Assembly (NCBI GenBank): GCA_002026145.1
Contig: MWOQ01000201.1
Location: forward strand, 1-38,740
DNA: 38,740 nucleotides
Reading direction: 5' to 3'
Source: Prochlorococcus sp. HOT208_60m_813L03
GTDB taxonomy: Bacteria > Cyanobacteriota > Cyanobacteriia > PCC-6307 > Cyanobiaceae
Positions 31,063 to 38,740 of the stretch are shown piece by piece. The translations under genes and the position numbers were made by a program. Positions within the stretch are counted from its first letter, which is position 1, and each line of letters starts with the position of its first letter. The notes below the pieces were generated by a model. That model saw nothing but the letters and a program-made list of their open reading frames with translations, was not told the DNA's origin and searched no databases.

Positions 31063-32626
31063 TAATTAACTCAAGATCACTCAATGAAATTATTCCTGCA
31101 CCATTAAAAATAGGTTTTGATATTTTATTTTGTGACCATGCTTTTTGAGAGGATATCCAAATAGGAATATAAGGTATTGAACTTGCTGCTATTTTTTCAA
31201 TTTCAACAAGTTTTTCTAATCTTTTAATTCCACTTATTTTTTCACTTTCAAGAAATAAACTTTCCACTTTATTAGATCCCCAAAAACTACCGCTGTAAAC
31301 TGATTCTCCTTTTTTACATATGCCATCAACTATTTCATTACAACTTAAAAGAGGAGTGAGATAAGCCTCTGGATCTGAATAAGCCCCAGTCCAATCGAGA
31401 AGAACTGCCGTATAAATTCCTAAACTTAGATTCTTATAAACTGTTGTAGATTCAACCCCATTGAGTTGAATATCAATACAATCTTTCAAATAACTTTTAA
31501 TTTCTTCTTGCCATGTCAGAGCAATAAGCTTGTCAGTTGGTACATTCGATCTATAAGTAAGGGGTATTTTTAGAATATTTCCTTTGCAATAATTTTCTTT
31601 TTCCAATAATCTTCTCGCCTCTAAATAATCATATTTAGGCCACATTTCTTGATTATCTTTTTTCAATATCGGAGGAATAATTGATCTAGATGGCTTCCTT
31701 AATCCATAACTTACTTTTTCACTAATCAATTTTCTATTAAGACTTTTTGCCAAAGCCATTCTTAAATTAAGATTACTTAAGGGATAAGAACTAGTTTTAA
31801 GGCTTATAAAACTTAATTCAGTGAAAGGGCTATTACCTTCATTAAACTGTTTATTTTTGCTTAAATTATTTAAACTTTTTCTCTGACTATCATCAATTGA
31901 ATTTGATAAAAGCACGTCAATTTGTTTACTTTTTAAAGCCCCAAAAAGAGAGGATGAATTTGAATACCCCACAAAATTAACGCCATTATTTAAGGGTTTT
32001 TCACCCCAATAATTCAAATATGGATCAATTGATTGAACTTCATTAGAAAAACTGGTCAGCACATATTTGCCAGTACCAACGAATTTATCATTTAGAAACT
32101 TTTCAGAATATTTTTTGTAAAATGTAGGAGATATTGGAGTTAAATTTACTGATGTGAGTAAACCATTTAAAGAACTTGATGGTTTATTCAAATTTATTAT
32201 GACTGAATATTCATCTGGCGTTTCTATTGATTTAATCTTATTTCCTAAAATATAGTTCATCGTTCCAATTCTTTTAAATCTATCAAAGGTAAACTTCATC
32301 GCATTAGAGTTAAATGCAGTTCCATCGTGAAAAAAAACATTCTTTCTTAAATTGATAGTTATTTGAAGTCTATCCTTTGAAATAACTGGCAACCCCGAGG
32401 CCAATTCAGGGATTAATTCACCGTTAGAATTTAATTCATATAATGTGTCTCCTAGAGAACTGATTAATTGAATTGCTTTAAGAGTATTAGCTCTAGCTGG
32501 ATCTAAAGATTCAATTTTTCCAGAACTTGCCACTATGATTTTTTTAGATATTCTTTTTGAGCCGCAAGAAGTCTGTAAAAAAGAAATTAAAATAATAAAT
32601 ATTGATAAAACAAAATTTTTTTTCAT
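31055..32626 (-). CDS. peptide-type ABC transporter substrate-binding lipoprotein
   Basis: The 523-residue protein is an SBP_bac_5 family lipoprotein: a signal peptide with lipobox LQTSCG (C21), the SLDPARANTLKAIQLISSLGDTLYE region, NLRKNVFFHDGTAFNS and a C-terminal lobe with VLLDWTGAYSDPEAYLTPLLSCNE. It captures oligopeptides, dipeptides or a similar ligand in the periplasm. It is upstream of and overlaps the permease gene. It ends a run of minus-strand genes that starts with sufE. Confidence 0.82.
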   Translation of the reverse strand: MKKNFVLSIFIILISFLQTSCGSKRISKKIIVASSGKIESLDPARANTLKAIQLISSLGDTLYELNSNGELIPELASGLPVISKDRLQITINLRKNVFFHDGTAFNSNAMKFTFDRFKRIGTMNYILGNKIKSIETPDEYSVIINLNKPSSSLNGLLTSVNLTPISPTFYKKYSEKFLNDKFVGTGKYVLTSFSNEVQSIDPYLNYWGEKPLNNGVNFVGYSNSSSLFGALKSKQIDVLLSNSIDDSQRKSLNNLSKNKQFNEGNSPFTELSFISLKTSSYPLSNLNLRMALAKSLNRKLISEKVSYGLRKPSRSIIPPILKKDNQEMWPKYDYLEARRLLEKENYCKGNILKIPLTYRSNVPTDKLIALTWQEEIKSYLKDCIDIQLNGVESTTVYKNLSLGIYTAVLLDWTGAYSDPEAYLTPLLSCNEIVDGICKKGESVYSGSFWGSNKVESLFLESEKISGIKRLEKLVEIEKIAASSIPYIPIWISSQKAWSQNKISKPIFNGAGIISLSDLELINE

Positions 32627-32643
32627 ATTTTTTAAGTACTTAA

Positions 32644-32895
32644 TTATTCTGAAGAATTATTTGAGCAAAAAATTTGTAAGGTTATTTGACTTATTTCTAA
32701 AGCAAATGTTTGTTTAGAATTACAGGCGAAAGGCCACTCTCTCACCCAACAAATTTTTTTTCCTATATTGATACCAATTACTTGAAAAGTCTTACTGCTA
32801 TTTTTAATTTTTACACAAGCACCTTTGTAAAGGTTTTCAGAACAAATTAAATTCTTTTTTTCATTTTTATTGTCTAATATTTTTGAAGGAATCAT
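32644..32895 (-). CDS. small hypothetical protein, 83 residues
   Basis: No family recognised. The protein is soluble, with a compact strand-rich look: ENLYKGACVKIKNSSKTFQVIGINIGKKICWVREWPF, then a hydrophobic ALEISQITLQIFCSNN end. Four or five cysteines are scattered without a metal-site spacing. The KGACVKIKNSSKTFQVIGI segment resembles an SH3-like barrel, which is a weak impression only. It lies 17 nt before the binding-protein gene and 70 nt after hom, so it may be part of either unit. Confidence 0.6.
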   Translation of the reverse strand: MIPSKILDNKNEKKNLICSENLYKGACVKIKNSSKTFQVIGINIGKKICWVREWPFACNSKQTFALEISQITLQIFCSNNSSE

Positions 32896-32965
32896 TCAGG
32901 TGGTAAAGTCAAACTCTTACTCTCTTCGGTTTAACAAGCTATAAAGAAATTTGCAAACTATTTTT

Positions 32966-34267
32966 TTAAATACAACTTAATTGACTTGCAATTATTTTAA
33001 CTTCATTTAGCGAATTTATTTCATCTTTCGATTTCTCAAAATCTCCATTATTCACCTCATGAGTAATAACAACAATTTCAGCTTTGTCCTCACTTGCATC
33101 AAGTTGAACAATTGATTCGATGGATACATTATTCTTTCCAAAAATATCTCCAATCTTTCCTATTACACCTGGACTATCAAGACAAATAATTCTAAGGTAA
33201 TTTTTTTTATTTATTTGTGAAGATCCTATAATATGACACTCTCTCCAGAAATCAAAAGATAATAATGGATCTATTGAATTATTATTTTTTACTGAAGCGG
33301 CATGCAAATTTAATATATCTGAAACTACTGATGCAGCAGTTGGGCCACTCCCTGCACCTGGACCATACATCATTATCTCTCCAAGAGGATAAGCCTCTAT
33401 TAATAAGGCATTGTTAACTCCCTTAACTGTTGCCAGTGGATGAGTTTTTGGGATCAAAGAAGGGCCTACCCAAATATTCAAAGCAAGAGAATCATTACTA
33501 TTAATTTGTCCCCTCTCGGATAGCGCTAAAAGTTTTATTTCAAATCCTAATTTATTGGCATATTCAATATCCTTTAGATTAATTTTACTAATGCCTTCAG
33601 AATGGATCTCCTCTCTTTTGATTTTACCTCCAAATGCAAGTTCACTAAGAATTGAAATCTTATCAGCAGCATCATGGCCTTCAACATCAGCAGTTGGATC
33701 AAATTCTGCATACCCAAGGCTTTGGGCCAATTTTAAGGTCTCCTTGTAATCAGCTTTTTCATTTGTCATCTTTGAAAGAATAAAATTTGTTGTGCCATTT
33801 ATTATCCCAACCATTTTTTTTATGCTGTTACTTTTTAATGATCTTTTTAAGGGTTCAATTATAGGAATCCCACCGCAAACTGCTGCCTCTGACAATATAT
33901 AAACTCCTTCTTTAGATGCAGTTTTATATATTTCTTCTCCATATCTTGCAATGACTGCTTTATTTGCTGTAACAACAGATTTACCTAATTTTAAGGATTG
34001 CAGAATAATATCTTTCGCTAAATCAACACCGCCCATTACTTCAACAATTAAATCTATGGAGGGGTCATTAATTAATTTAAATGGATCATCAGTTAATAAA
34101 TTATTATTTAGTTCAATATCCCTTTTTTTATTAAGATCTTTAACTGCTATTTTTGCAATTTCTATTTCTTTTAGAATTGGATGTGAATCAACTTCAGAAC
34201 TTAATATTTTATAAATCCCTGAACCTACAGTTCCAAAACCTATAATCCCAATTTTACATTTTCTCAT
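32966..34267 (-). CDS. hom: homoserine dehydrogenase
   Basis: The 433-residue enzyme reduces aspartate semialdehyde to homoserine, on the route to threonine and methionine. It has an NAD(P)-binding GIIGFGTVGSG at 8-18, VTANKAVIARYGEEI, the catalytic-region EAAVCGGIPIIEPLKRSL and GIINGTTNFILSKM, and FDPTADVEGHDAADKISIL. A C-terminal ACT domain (about 355-433, RIICLDSPGVIGKIGDIFG) is present and probably gives feedback control by threonine. Length is typical of the monofunctional cyanobacterial enzyme. It is 44 nt downstream of sufE. Confidence 0.93.
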   Translation of the reverse strand: MRKCKIGIIGFGTVGSGIYKILSSEVDSHPILKEIEIAKIAVKDLNKKRDIELNNNLLTDDPFKLINDPSIDLIVEVMGGVDLAKDIILQSLKLGKSVVTANKAVIARYGEEIYKTASKEGVYILSEAAVCGGIPIIEPLKRSLKSNSIKKMVGIINGTTNFILSKMTNEKADYKETLKLAQSLGYAEFDPTADVEGHDAADKISILSELAFGGKIKREEIHSEGISKINLKDIEYANKLGFEIKLLALSERGQINSNDSLALNIWVGPSLIPKTHPLATVKGVNNALLIEAYPLGEIMMYGPGAGSGPTAASVVSDILNLHAASVKNNNSIDPLLSFDFWRECHIIGSSQINKKNYLRIICLDSPGVIGKIGDIFGKNNVSIESIVQLDASEDKAEIVVITHEVNNGDFEKSKDEINSLNEVKIIASQLSCI

Positions 34268-34311
34268 TTTTTATTTCTTTTAACTTTGAGTTTAATTTTA
34301 TATTATTAGGC

Positions 34312-34731
34312 CTACAAAAATTCATTTGCTTGAGACTGCATTTTCAATAGAATGTTTAAAAAACCATTTGATCGTGAAGGGGTTAAGCTTGCCTTCAAAC
34401 CAGTATCTTCTATAAATTTCTTATCTATTTCAACAACTTCATTTGGTGTTAACTCATTTAATCCACTAATTAGAAAGGCCAACAAACCCTTTGTTATCAG
34501 AGCATCAGAATATCCTTCCCAAAATAATTTACCGGCTTTAATAGTTGCCTTAACAAAAACTTCTGAAACACATCCCTTAACTTTATTTTCTTCAACAAGG
34601 ATTTCACTATCTGGTTCTTTCAATTTTTTGCCTAACCATAAAATGTATTCATATTTTCTTTTTGGATCTTCTGATTTCTTCAACTTATCTACTAATTTTG
34701 ATAAATTATTGTATTTTTCCTGATTTTCCAT
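34312..34731 (-). CDS. sufE: Fe-S assembly sulfur-transfer protein SufE
   Basis: The 139-residue protein accepts sulfur from the SufS desulfurase and passes it to the SUF scaffold. The active cysteine is C54 in VKGCVSEVFV, with YEYILWLGKKL before it and the FLISGLNELTPNEV helix after. Length and motif are typical. It is separate from other suf genes here, upstream of hom. Confidence 0.9.
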   Translation of the reverse strand: MENQEKYNNLSKLVDKLKKSEDPKRKYEYILWLGKKLKEPDSEILVEENKVKGCVSEVFVKATIKAGKLFWEGYSDALITKGLLAFLISGLNELTPNEVVEIDKKFIEDTGLKASLTPSRSNGFLNILLKMQSQANEFL

Positions 34732-34769
34732 TTTTTAAAACTATAAATTAATCACTTTAGGATTTTCTA

Positions 34770-35327
34770 TTATACAGATATTTCTTTTTCTGTGATAAAG
34801 CCCGATAAAGGGATATCCCACTCAGCTCTGGTTAATGGAATCGTACTTACACAATTAGAAGTTAATACTCCAATGCATGGAACATTTCTCCAATCATTAT
34901 CTCTCCTTAATTTATCAAAATAACCTCCTCCATAACCTAATCTTGTTAAATTTTTATCAACGGAAAGACATGGTACAAATATCATGCTTATCTGCAAATG
35001 ACTTAATGGAGAAGAATTATTTGGACTTAATATCCCCTCAGAATCTTTGGAGAGAGGGTTTTCGTCCCATGGATAAAATAACAACTCTTTTTTATCTTTA
35101 CATCTAGGCAACGCTAAAGAAAATTTTTTCTTAAGACTTCTTATATCAACTTCATTTTTTAGAGGCCAATATATGACTATATAACCAATATTTTTATATC
35201 CCTTAACAAATGAATCAATATATAATTTTACATTCTTTTCTACATTTTCTCTTTGATAAAGAGAAATACCATCTCTTAGTTTTCTAAACATATTCCTCTC
35301 CAATCTCTTATTTTCAAAAATCGTCAT
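34770..35327 (-). CDS. 5-formyltetrahydrofolate cyclo-ligase
   Basis: The 185-residue enzyme converts 5-formyl-THF to 5,10-methenyl-THF with ATP, salvaging folate. Motifs visible are NEVDIRSL near 58, LALPRCKDKKELLFYPWD, the VPCLSVDKNLTRLGYGGGYFDKL block (the GYGGGYYD family signature with F for Y) and a C-terminal LTRAEWDIPLSGFITE. It follows ruvC with 9 nt between and is probably in the chlI-ruvC unit. Confidence 0.88.
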   Translation of the reverse strand: MTIFENKRLERNMFRKLRDGISLYQRENVEKNVKLYIDSFVKGYKNIGYIVIYWPLKNEVDIRSLKKKFSLALPRCKDKKELLFYPWDENPLSKDSEGILSPNNSSPLSHLQISMIFVPCLSVDKNLTRLGYGGGYFDKLRRDNDWRNVPCIGVLTSNCVSTIPLTRAEWDIPLSGFITEKEISV

Positions 35328-35336
35328 ATTAAATTT

Positions 35337-35810
35337 TCAGTTAAAGCCATCCTCATTTAGTTTTGTGAGTGCTATAGCCAATGCATCTGCTGAATCATCA
35401 GGTTTTGGAGGTTTCTTAAGATCTAAGTTATACATAACAGCATCAAGAATATCATTCTTAGATGCCTTTCCAGACCCCGCAATTGTTAATTTTATCTGAG
35501 CAGGTGAATACTCACTAACATGAATTTTTTTAGAGGCCAATACCATCATAATCACGCCTCTGGCCTGCACCACACTAATGGTAGTACTTGACCTGTAAAA
35601 GAAAAATTTTTCTACTGCGGCTGCAGTTGGGTTCCAAAGATTTATTAATTCATTAAGATCTTGGAATATCTCATAAAGTCTATCTTCTTCTTTTTTATCT
35701 TTACCTGTCTCAATAACACCGCAATCTAATAATTTCTTTCTTTCATTTTCTATCTCAATTATTCCATAACCAACTCTTGCTAATCCGGGGTCAATGCCAA
35801 TTATTCTCAC
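35337..35810 (-). CDS. ruvC: Holliday junction resolvase RuvC
   Basis: The 157-residue endonuclease cuts Holliday junctions symmetrically as a dimer with RuvAB. The four acidic catalytic residues are present: D7 in [13 protein letters not shown]67 in AAVEKFFF, and D139/D142 in [13 protein letters not shown]. The conserved [14 protein letters not shown] and [14 protein letters not shown] helices are present. It starts 5 nt after chlI, so it is co-transcribed with it. Confidence 0.93.
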   Translation of the reverse strand: MRIIGIDPGLARVGYGIIEIENERKKLLDCGVIETGKDKKEEDRLYEIFQDLNELINLWNPTAAAVEKFFFYRSSTTISVVQARGVIMMVLASKKIHVSEYSPAQIKLTIAGSGKASKNDILDAVMYNLDLKKPPKPDDSADALAIALTKLNEDGFN

Positions 35811-35815
35811 TTTTA

Positions 35816-36904
35816 TTAAGCTTCAGCAGACAATTGAAATTTTGAAAGATTTTCTTTTTCATCTAAATCAAATACTTTACAAAAAGCTTGAATCACTCTT
35901 TCACCTGAATCAACTTGTTCTAAGGGATCTTTTCTAAGTCTATGTCTTAAAGAACAAGAAATAACCCTTGCTATGTCATCTTCTTGCACTTCAGTTCTAC
36001 CCTCAAATGCTGCAATTGCCCTTGCTGAGCGATTTGTAACAATATCTCCACGTAAACCATCCACATCTAGTTCTCCGCAGATTGCAGAGATATTCAATCT
36101 TAAGTCATCGTCCATTTGAACAGAATTTAATATTTCTTGTGCTTTAATAACTTTTTGTTGAAGTGCATCCTGTTGTTTCTCAACACTCAATGAAAACTCA
36201 TCAGGATTATCATCAAAAGAAGTTCTTTGATCAACTACTTGAACTCTTAATTCAGCATCTCTAACAGTCTTAACTTCAACACTCATTCCAAACCTATCCA
36301 ATAGTTGAGGCCTTAATTCACCTTCTTCTGGATTTCCTGAACCAATAAGGACAAACCTCGCAGGATGTCGAACTGAGACCCCTTCCCTCTCAACTGTATT
36401 CCATCCTGAAGCGGCCGAATCTAAAAGTACATCAACTAAATGATCATCAAGTAAATTCACTTCATCAACGTATAGTAAACCCCTATTAGCTTTTGCTAAT
36501 AGACCTGGTTCAAATGCCTTAACACCTTCGCTTAATGCCTTCTCTATATCAATGGTTCCACAAAGCCTGTCTTCCGTAGCCCCTAAAGGCAAGTCAACCA
36601 TAGGTACTTGTTTTTGAGTACTCTCTAGATTTTCTCCTTGAGTAATTTTTTCCAAAACTTCTTTACTTTGTAAATCAGGATCGACTAGTGAACTATTATA
36701 TGGATCGTCTTTAACAACATCGATTGCAGGCAACAAATCAGCTAAGGCTCTGATCGTAGTAGACTTCCCAGTCCCTCTATCACCCATTATCATCACTCCT
36801 CCAATTCTTGGATCAATAACATTTAACAAGAGAGCCAATTTCATTTCTTCTTGACCAATTACTGCTGTAAAAGGAAAAACTCGTCTTTTCTTTGTTGTAG
36901 GCAC
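35816..36904 (-). CDS. chlI: magnesium chelatase ATPase subunit I
   Basis: The 362-residue AAA+ protein powers insertion of Mg2+ into protoporphyrin IX, the first committed step to chlorophyll, with ChlD and ChlH. Motifs: [14 protein letters not shown], Walker [10 protein letters not shown] near 41-49, [12 protein letters not shown], Walker [12 protein letters not shown] and [21 protein letters not shown] (sensor 1 and arginine finger region). The start is GTG 36904, fitted to the conserved KKRRVFPF N-terminus. It heads the chlI-ruvC-cyclo-ligase run. Confidence 0.95.
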   Translation of the reverse strand: MPTTKKRRVFPFTAVIGQEEMKLALLLNVIDPRIGGVMIMGDRGTGKSTTIRALADLLPAIDVVKDDPYNSSLVDPDLQSKEVLEKITQGENLESTQKQVPMVDLPLGATEDRLCGTIDIEKALSEGVKAFEPGLLAKANRGLLYVDEVNLLDDHLVDVLLDSAASGWNTVEREGVSVRHPARFVLIGSGNPEEGELRPQLLDRFGMSVEVKTVRDAELRVQVVDQRTSFDDNPDEFSLSVEKQQDALQQKVIKAQEILNSVQMDDDLRLNISAICGELDVDGLRGDIVTNRSARAIAAFEGRTEVQEDDIARVISCSLRHRLRKDPLEQVDSGERVIQAFCKVFDLDEKENLSKFQLSAEA

Positions 36905-37021
36905 AGTTTTAGTTTTCTAAGATATTCAAATAATCAATAGATGCTACTTCAGAAAATGTTTTTAGTAAATATCCCTATCAAATTAAAACAAGAAGTGAAT
37001 AATAACTAATCAAATTTATAC

Positions 37022-37774
37022 TTACTTATTTTGTTTTGAATTGTTTAAAAACCAGTTTATTTGATGAACAATTCCTCTTAAAACATTTATTTCGTACGTT
37101 GATGTATTTGCCCTTAAAAAAGAATTCTTAAATTTACTGATTTTTGCCTTAGAGGTATGTTTTAAGAGGTATCCAACTCGCAAAAGCATTTCCTCTATCT
37201 CCACAAATGTATCATGTACTTCTTTCGATGATGCTAAGTTAAAAACTTTTAATTCATTATTTAGATTTTTTTTAGAAGACTTATTTAATTCATACAAAAC
37301 TATTGAAACAGCGTGAGAAAGATTTAATGAAGGATTATTCTGAGAAGTTGGAATATTAAAAGTTTTATTTGCTAGAAGCAATTCACTGTTAGTTAAACCT
37401 CTATCTTCTCTTCCAAAAATAATTGCTAAATTATTTATCTTCTTAAAGGATAAAGTCCAATCAAATATATCTTCAGAAGATACAAATAATGAATCTTTAT
37501 TTACATCAATCCTTCCACATGATGCTAGAACCAAATCACAATCAAAAATTGCTTTTTGAAGATCATCAAAAACCTTACAATGATTAAGAAATTTTTGACC
37601 TTTAAGAGCCATTTTTTTTGCTTCTAAAGAAAATATGTCGCATTTAGGAGAAACAATTCTTAATTCATCAACTTCAAAATTACTGCATAATCTAGCAACG
37701 CTTCCTACATTTAAAGGGCCATTTGGTTCAACTAAAATTATATTTAAATTAGAAAAATTTTTCCCCAAAATCAT
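37022..37774 (-). CDS. trmJ: SpoU/TrmJ-like RNA 2'-O-methyltransferase
   Basis: The 250-residue SPOUT enzyme has the three knot motifs: VEPNGPLNVGSVARLCSNF (about 16-34), IIFGREDRGLTNSELLLA, and NPSLNLSHAVSIVLYEL. These match TrmJ, which methylates nucleotide 32 in some tRNAs; a related rRNA target cannot be excluded. A C-terminal helical extension follows. Its ATG overlaps the cytM stop as ATGA, so translation is coupled to cytM. Confidence 0.83.
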   Translation of the reverse strand: MILGKNFSNLNIILVEPNGPLNVGSVARLCSNFEVDELRIVSPKCDIFSLEAKKMALKGQKFLNHCKVFDDLQKAIFDCDLVLASCGRIDVNKDSLFVSSEDIFDWTLSFKKINNLAIIFGREDRGLTNSELLLANKTFNIPTSQNNPSLNLSHAVSIVLYELNKSSKKNLNNELKVFNLASSKEVHDTFVEIEEMLLRVGYLLKHTSKAKISKFKNSFLRANTSTYEINVLRGIVHQINWFLNNSKQNK

Positions 37775-38157
37775 TCAAGGCTATGAAGATATTTTAATAA
37801 ATTGGACATATTTACAGGATCAATTTCAAAACTTGGCATAGGAGGAGTCAAGCCTCCAGTAACTTGTTTTATTATCTCTTTATCATTCAAACGTTGAGTT
37901 ATTGAGTGTAAGTCTGGACCCACTAACCCTCTTGCTGTAATTCCATGACATCCAACACAATTTATCTTAAAAAGAGCATCTCCTTCCTCAGCAGAGCCAT
38001 TAAGCTCAAGAGTTTTAATAATATATTTGTTATTTTCATGATGATTTACGAAAAAAATTGAAAAACAAATCAATAAAACTCCAAAAAGAACAAAAACAAT
38101 TTTTAAGAATTCTCTCTTAAAGTCTCTTTCTGCTGCAGTTGATGAAGATGTTGACAC
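37771..38157 (-). CDS. cytM: cytochrome cM
   Basis: The 128-residue protein has an N-terminal membrane anchor at about 18-37, then a class I c-type haem domain with CVGCH (C67, C70, H71), [10 protein letters not shown] and the axial methionine M107 in TPPMPSF. Length, anchor and position next to petG fit cytochrome cM, a low-abundance cyanobacterial cytochrome linked to electron flow in stress and at the interface of photosynthesis and respiration. The start is GTG 38157, with petG diverging 55 bp away. Confidence 0.85.
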   Translation of the reverse strand: MSTSSSTAAERDFKREFLKIVFVLFGVLLICFSIFFVNHHENNKYIIKTLELNGSAEEGDALFKINCVGCHGITARGLVGPDLHSITQRLNDKEIIKQVTGGLTPPMPSFEIDPVNMSNLLKYLHSLE

Positions 38158-38212
38158 AAAAAATAGTCTCTATGTAACAATTGTGAGTAAGAAATTCAAA
38201 AAAGGCAAAAAA

Positions 38213-38332
38213 ATGATCGAGCCTCTTCTATGTGGAATTGTTTTAGGTTTAGTTCCAATAACTCTTCTTGGATTATTCGTAAGTGCATGGAATCAATACA
38301 GAAGAGGTTCAGGGATGCTGGACATTGATTAA
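38213..38332 (+). CDS. petG: cytochrome b6f subunit V
   Basis: The 39-residue protein starts [20 protein letters not shown] and ends with [13 protein letters not shown] and an MLDID tail, which is the PetG sequence with cysteine at position 7. It is a single-helix subunit needed for assembly of the cytochrome b6f complex in the thylakoid. The start ATG follows an A-rich stretch without clear Shine-Dalgarno. Its last 24 bases overlap the 3' end of convergent rsmD. Confidence 0.95.
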   Translation: MIEPLLCGIVLGLVPITLLGLFVSAWNQYRRGSGMLDID

Positions 38333-38740
38333 AAATGTTAATCTTGACTGTCCATAATTTCTTACATCTATAGTTTCCCACAAAGTACTTTTTTTAATAA
38401 ATAGGTTTGGAGAATGTTCACAAATAACTGTTGAATCTTTTTTTAAAAGATTACTATTAAATAATTGATTTAAAACTATTTCATAGAAATCTACATCGTA
38501 TGGAGGATCTAGATAAACAAAATCAAATTTTAATTTATTTAAATCCATATTTCTAGATGATAAGTTTCTCTCATAATTAGGTTTTGTCCATTTCAAAACG
38601 TCTTTACAAATAACTTCGATATCATTTCTCCTTTTGTCTATATTCTCCAACAAGAGTAAATTTTCTAAGCAAATTTTTGAGTTGATTTTGTTTTTTTCAA
38701 TTGCAATTATTTTGCTTGCCCCGTGATTATAGGCTTCACG
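38309..38740 (-). CDS. rsmD: 16S rRNA m2G966 methyltransferase RsmD (partial)
   Basis: The open frame runs off the window end with no start codon needed: [17 protein letters not shown] continues at the edge. Visible are the SAM-fold [10 protein letters not shown] turn, VICKDVLKW and the catalytic [12 protein letters not shown] motif (NPPY/DPPF class), then VICEHSP and a YGQSRLTFL end. It methylates G966 of 16S rRNA on the small ribosomal subunit. The N-terminal part, probably about 45-50 residues, is outside the window. The 3' end overlaps petG. Confidence 0.85.
   Translation of the reverse strand, partial: REAYNHGASKIIAIEKNKINSKICLENLLLLENIDKRRNDIEVICKDVLKWTKPNYERNLSSRNMDLNKLKFDFVYLDPPYDVDFYEIVLNQLFNSNLLKKDSTVICEHSPNLFIKKSTLWETIDVRNYGQSRLTFLINVQHP

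Overview
The window looks like the chromosome of a high-light-adapted Prochlorococcus (picocyanobacterium). It is very AT-rich, packed with small genes, and carries phototroph genes (petG, cytochrome cM, chlI) together with families common in marine cyanobacteria (DUF2839, DUF1499, DUF2834, PAP/fibrillin, Nif11-like, cyn operon). I cannot name the strain from sequence alone. I recognise no tRNA, rRNA, insertion sequence, prophage or CRISPR array.

Region 1 (1-6.9 kb) is a field of small genes: many single-membrane-span or exported proteins of 33-130 residues, plus an OsmC peroxidase, a fibrillin, a DUF1499 protein, a TM2-domain gene split by a one-base frame break, and two small-RNA candidates. 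One of these, on the minus strand at about 5904-6006, carries the exact 11-base core of the cyanobacterial RNA Yfr1.

Region 2 (6.9-13.6 kb) is a zinc-acquisition locus: znuB, zur, znuC, znuA, a COG0523 (CobW-type) metal GTPase and a WD40 propeller overlapping it. The striking feature is a roughly 115-125 residue module (FEW.G start, a DP.M centre and a T.H...EF end). It is inserted twice, in tandem, into the periplasmic ZnuA and once into the cytoplasmic GTPase. A perfect 17-bp palindrome AAAATGATnATCATTTT lies just upstream of znuA. A 51-residue twin-CX3C protein follows on the other strand.

Region 3 (13.6-20.8 kb) starts with an unassigned transcribed-looking stretch ending in a strong terminator and a zinc-ribbon membrane protein. 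The cyanate operon cynA-cynB-cynD-cynS follows, with an NtcA box and two further copies of the palindrome upstream. Then come tatA, a 45-residue protein with nine cysteines that has its own palindrome, a DUF1348 protein and small exported proteins.

Region 4 (20.9-25.4 kb) holds the co-directional triad circularly permuted ATP-grasp / alpha-E / transglutaminase-like protease. This triad often accompanies the proteasome-like Anbu peptidase elsewhere; no such peptidase is seen here. A cupin-like protein and a lumenal pentapeptide-repeat protein follow.

Region 5 (25.4-38.7 kb) is mostly minus-strand: a PfkB kinase, an MFS transporter, half of a peptide-type ABC transporter, homoserine dehydrogenase, sufE, 5-formyl-THF cyclo-ligase, ruvC, chlI, a TrmJ-like methyltransferase, cytM and a partial rsmD. 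Plus-strand DUF2834, DUF1400-hydrolase and petG genes are set among them. Gene ends are extremely compact, with several convergent genes sharing bases at their stop codons.
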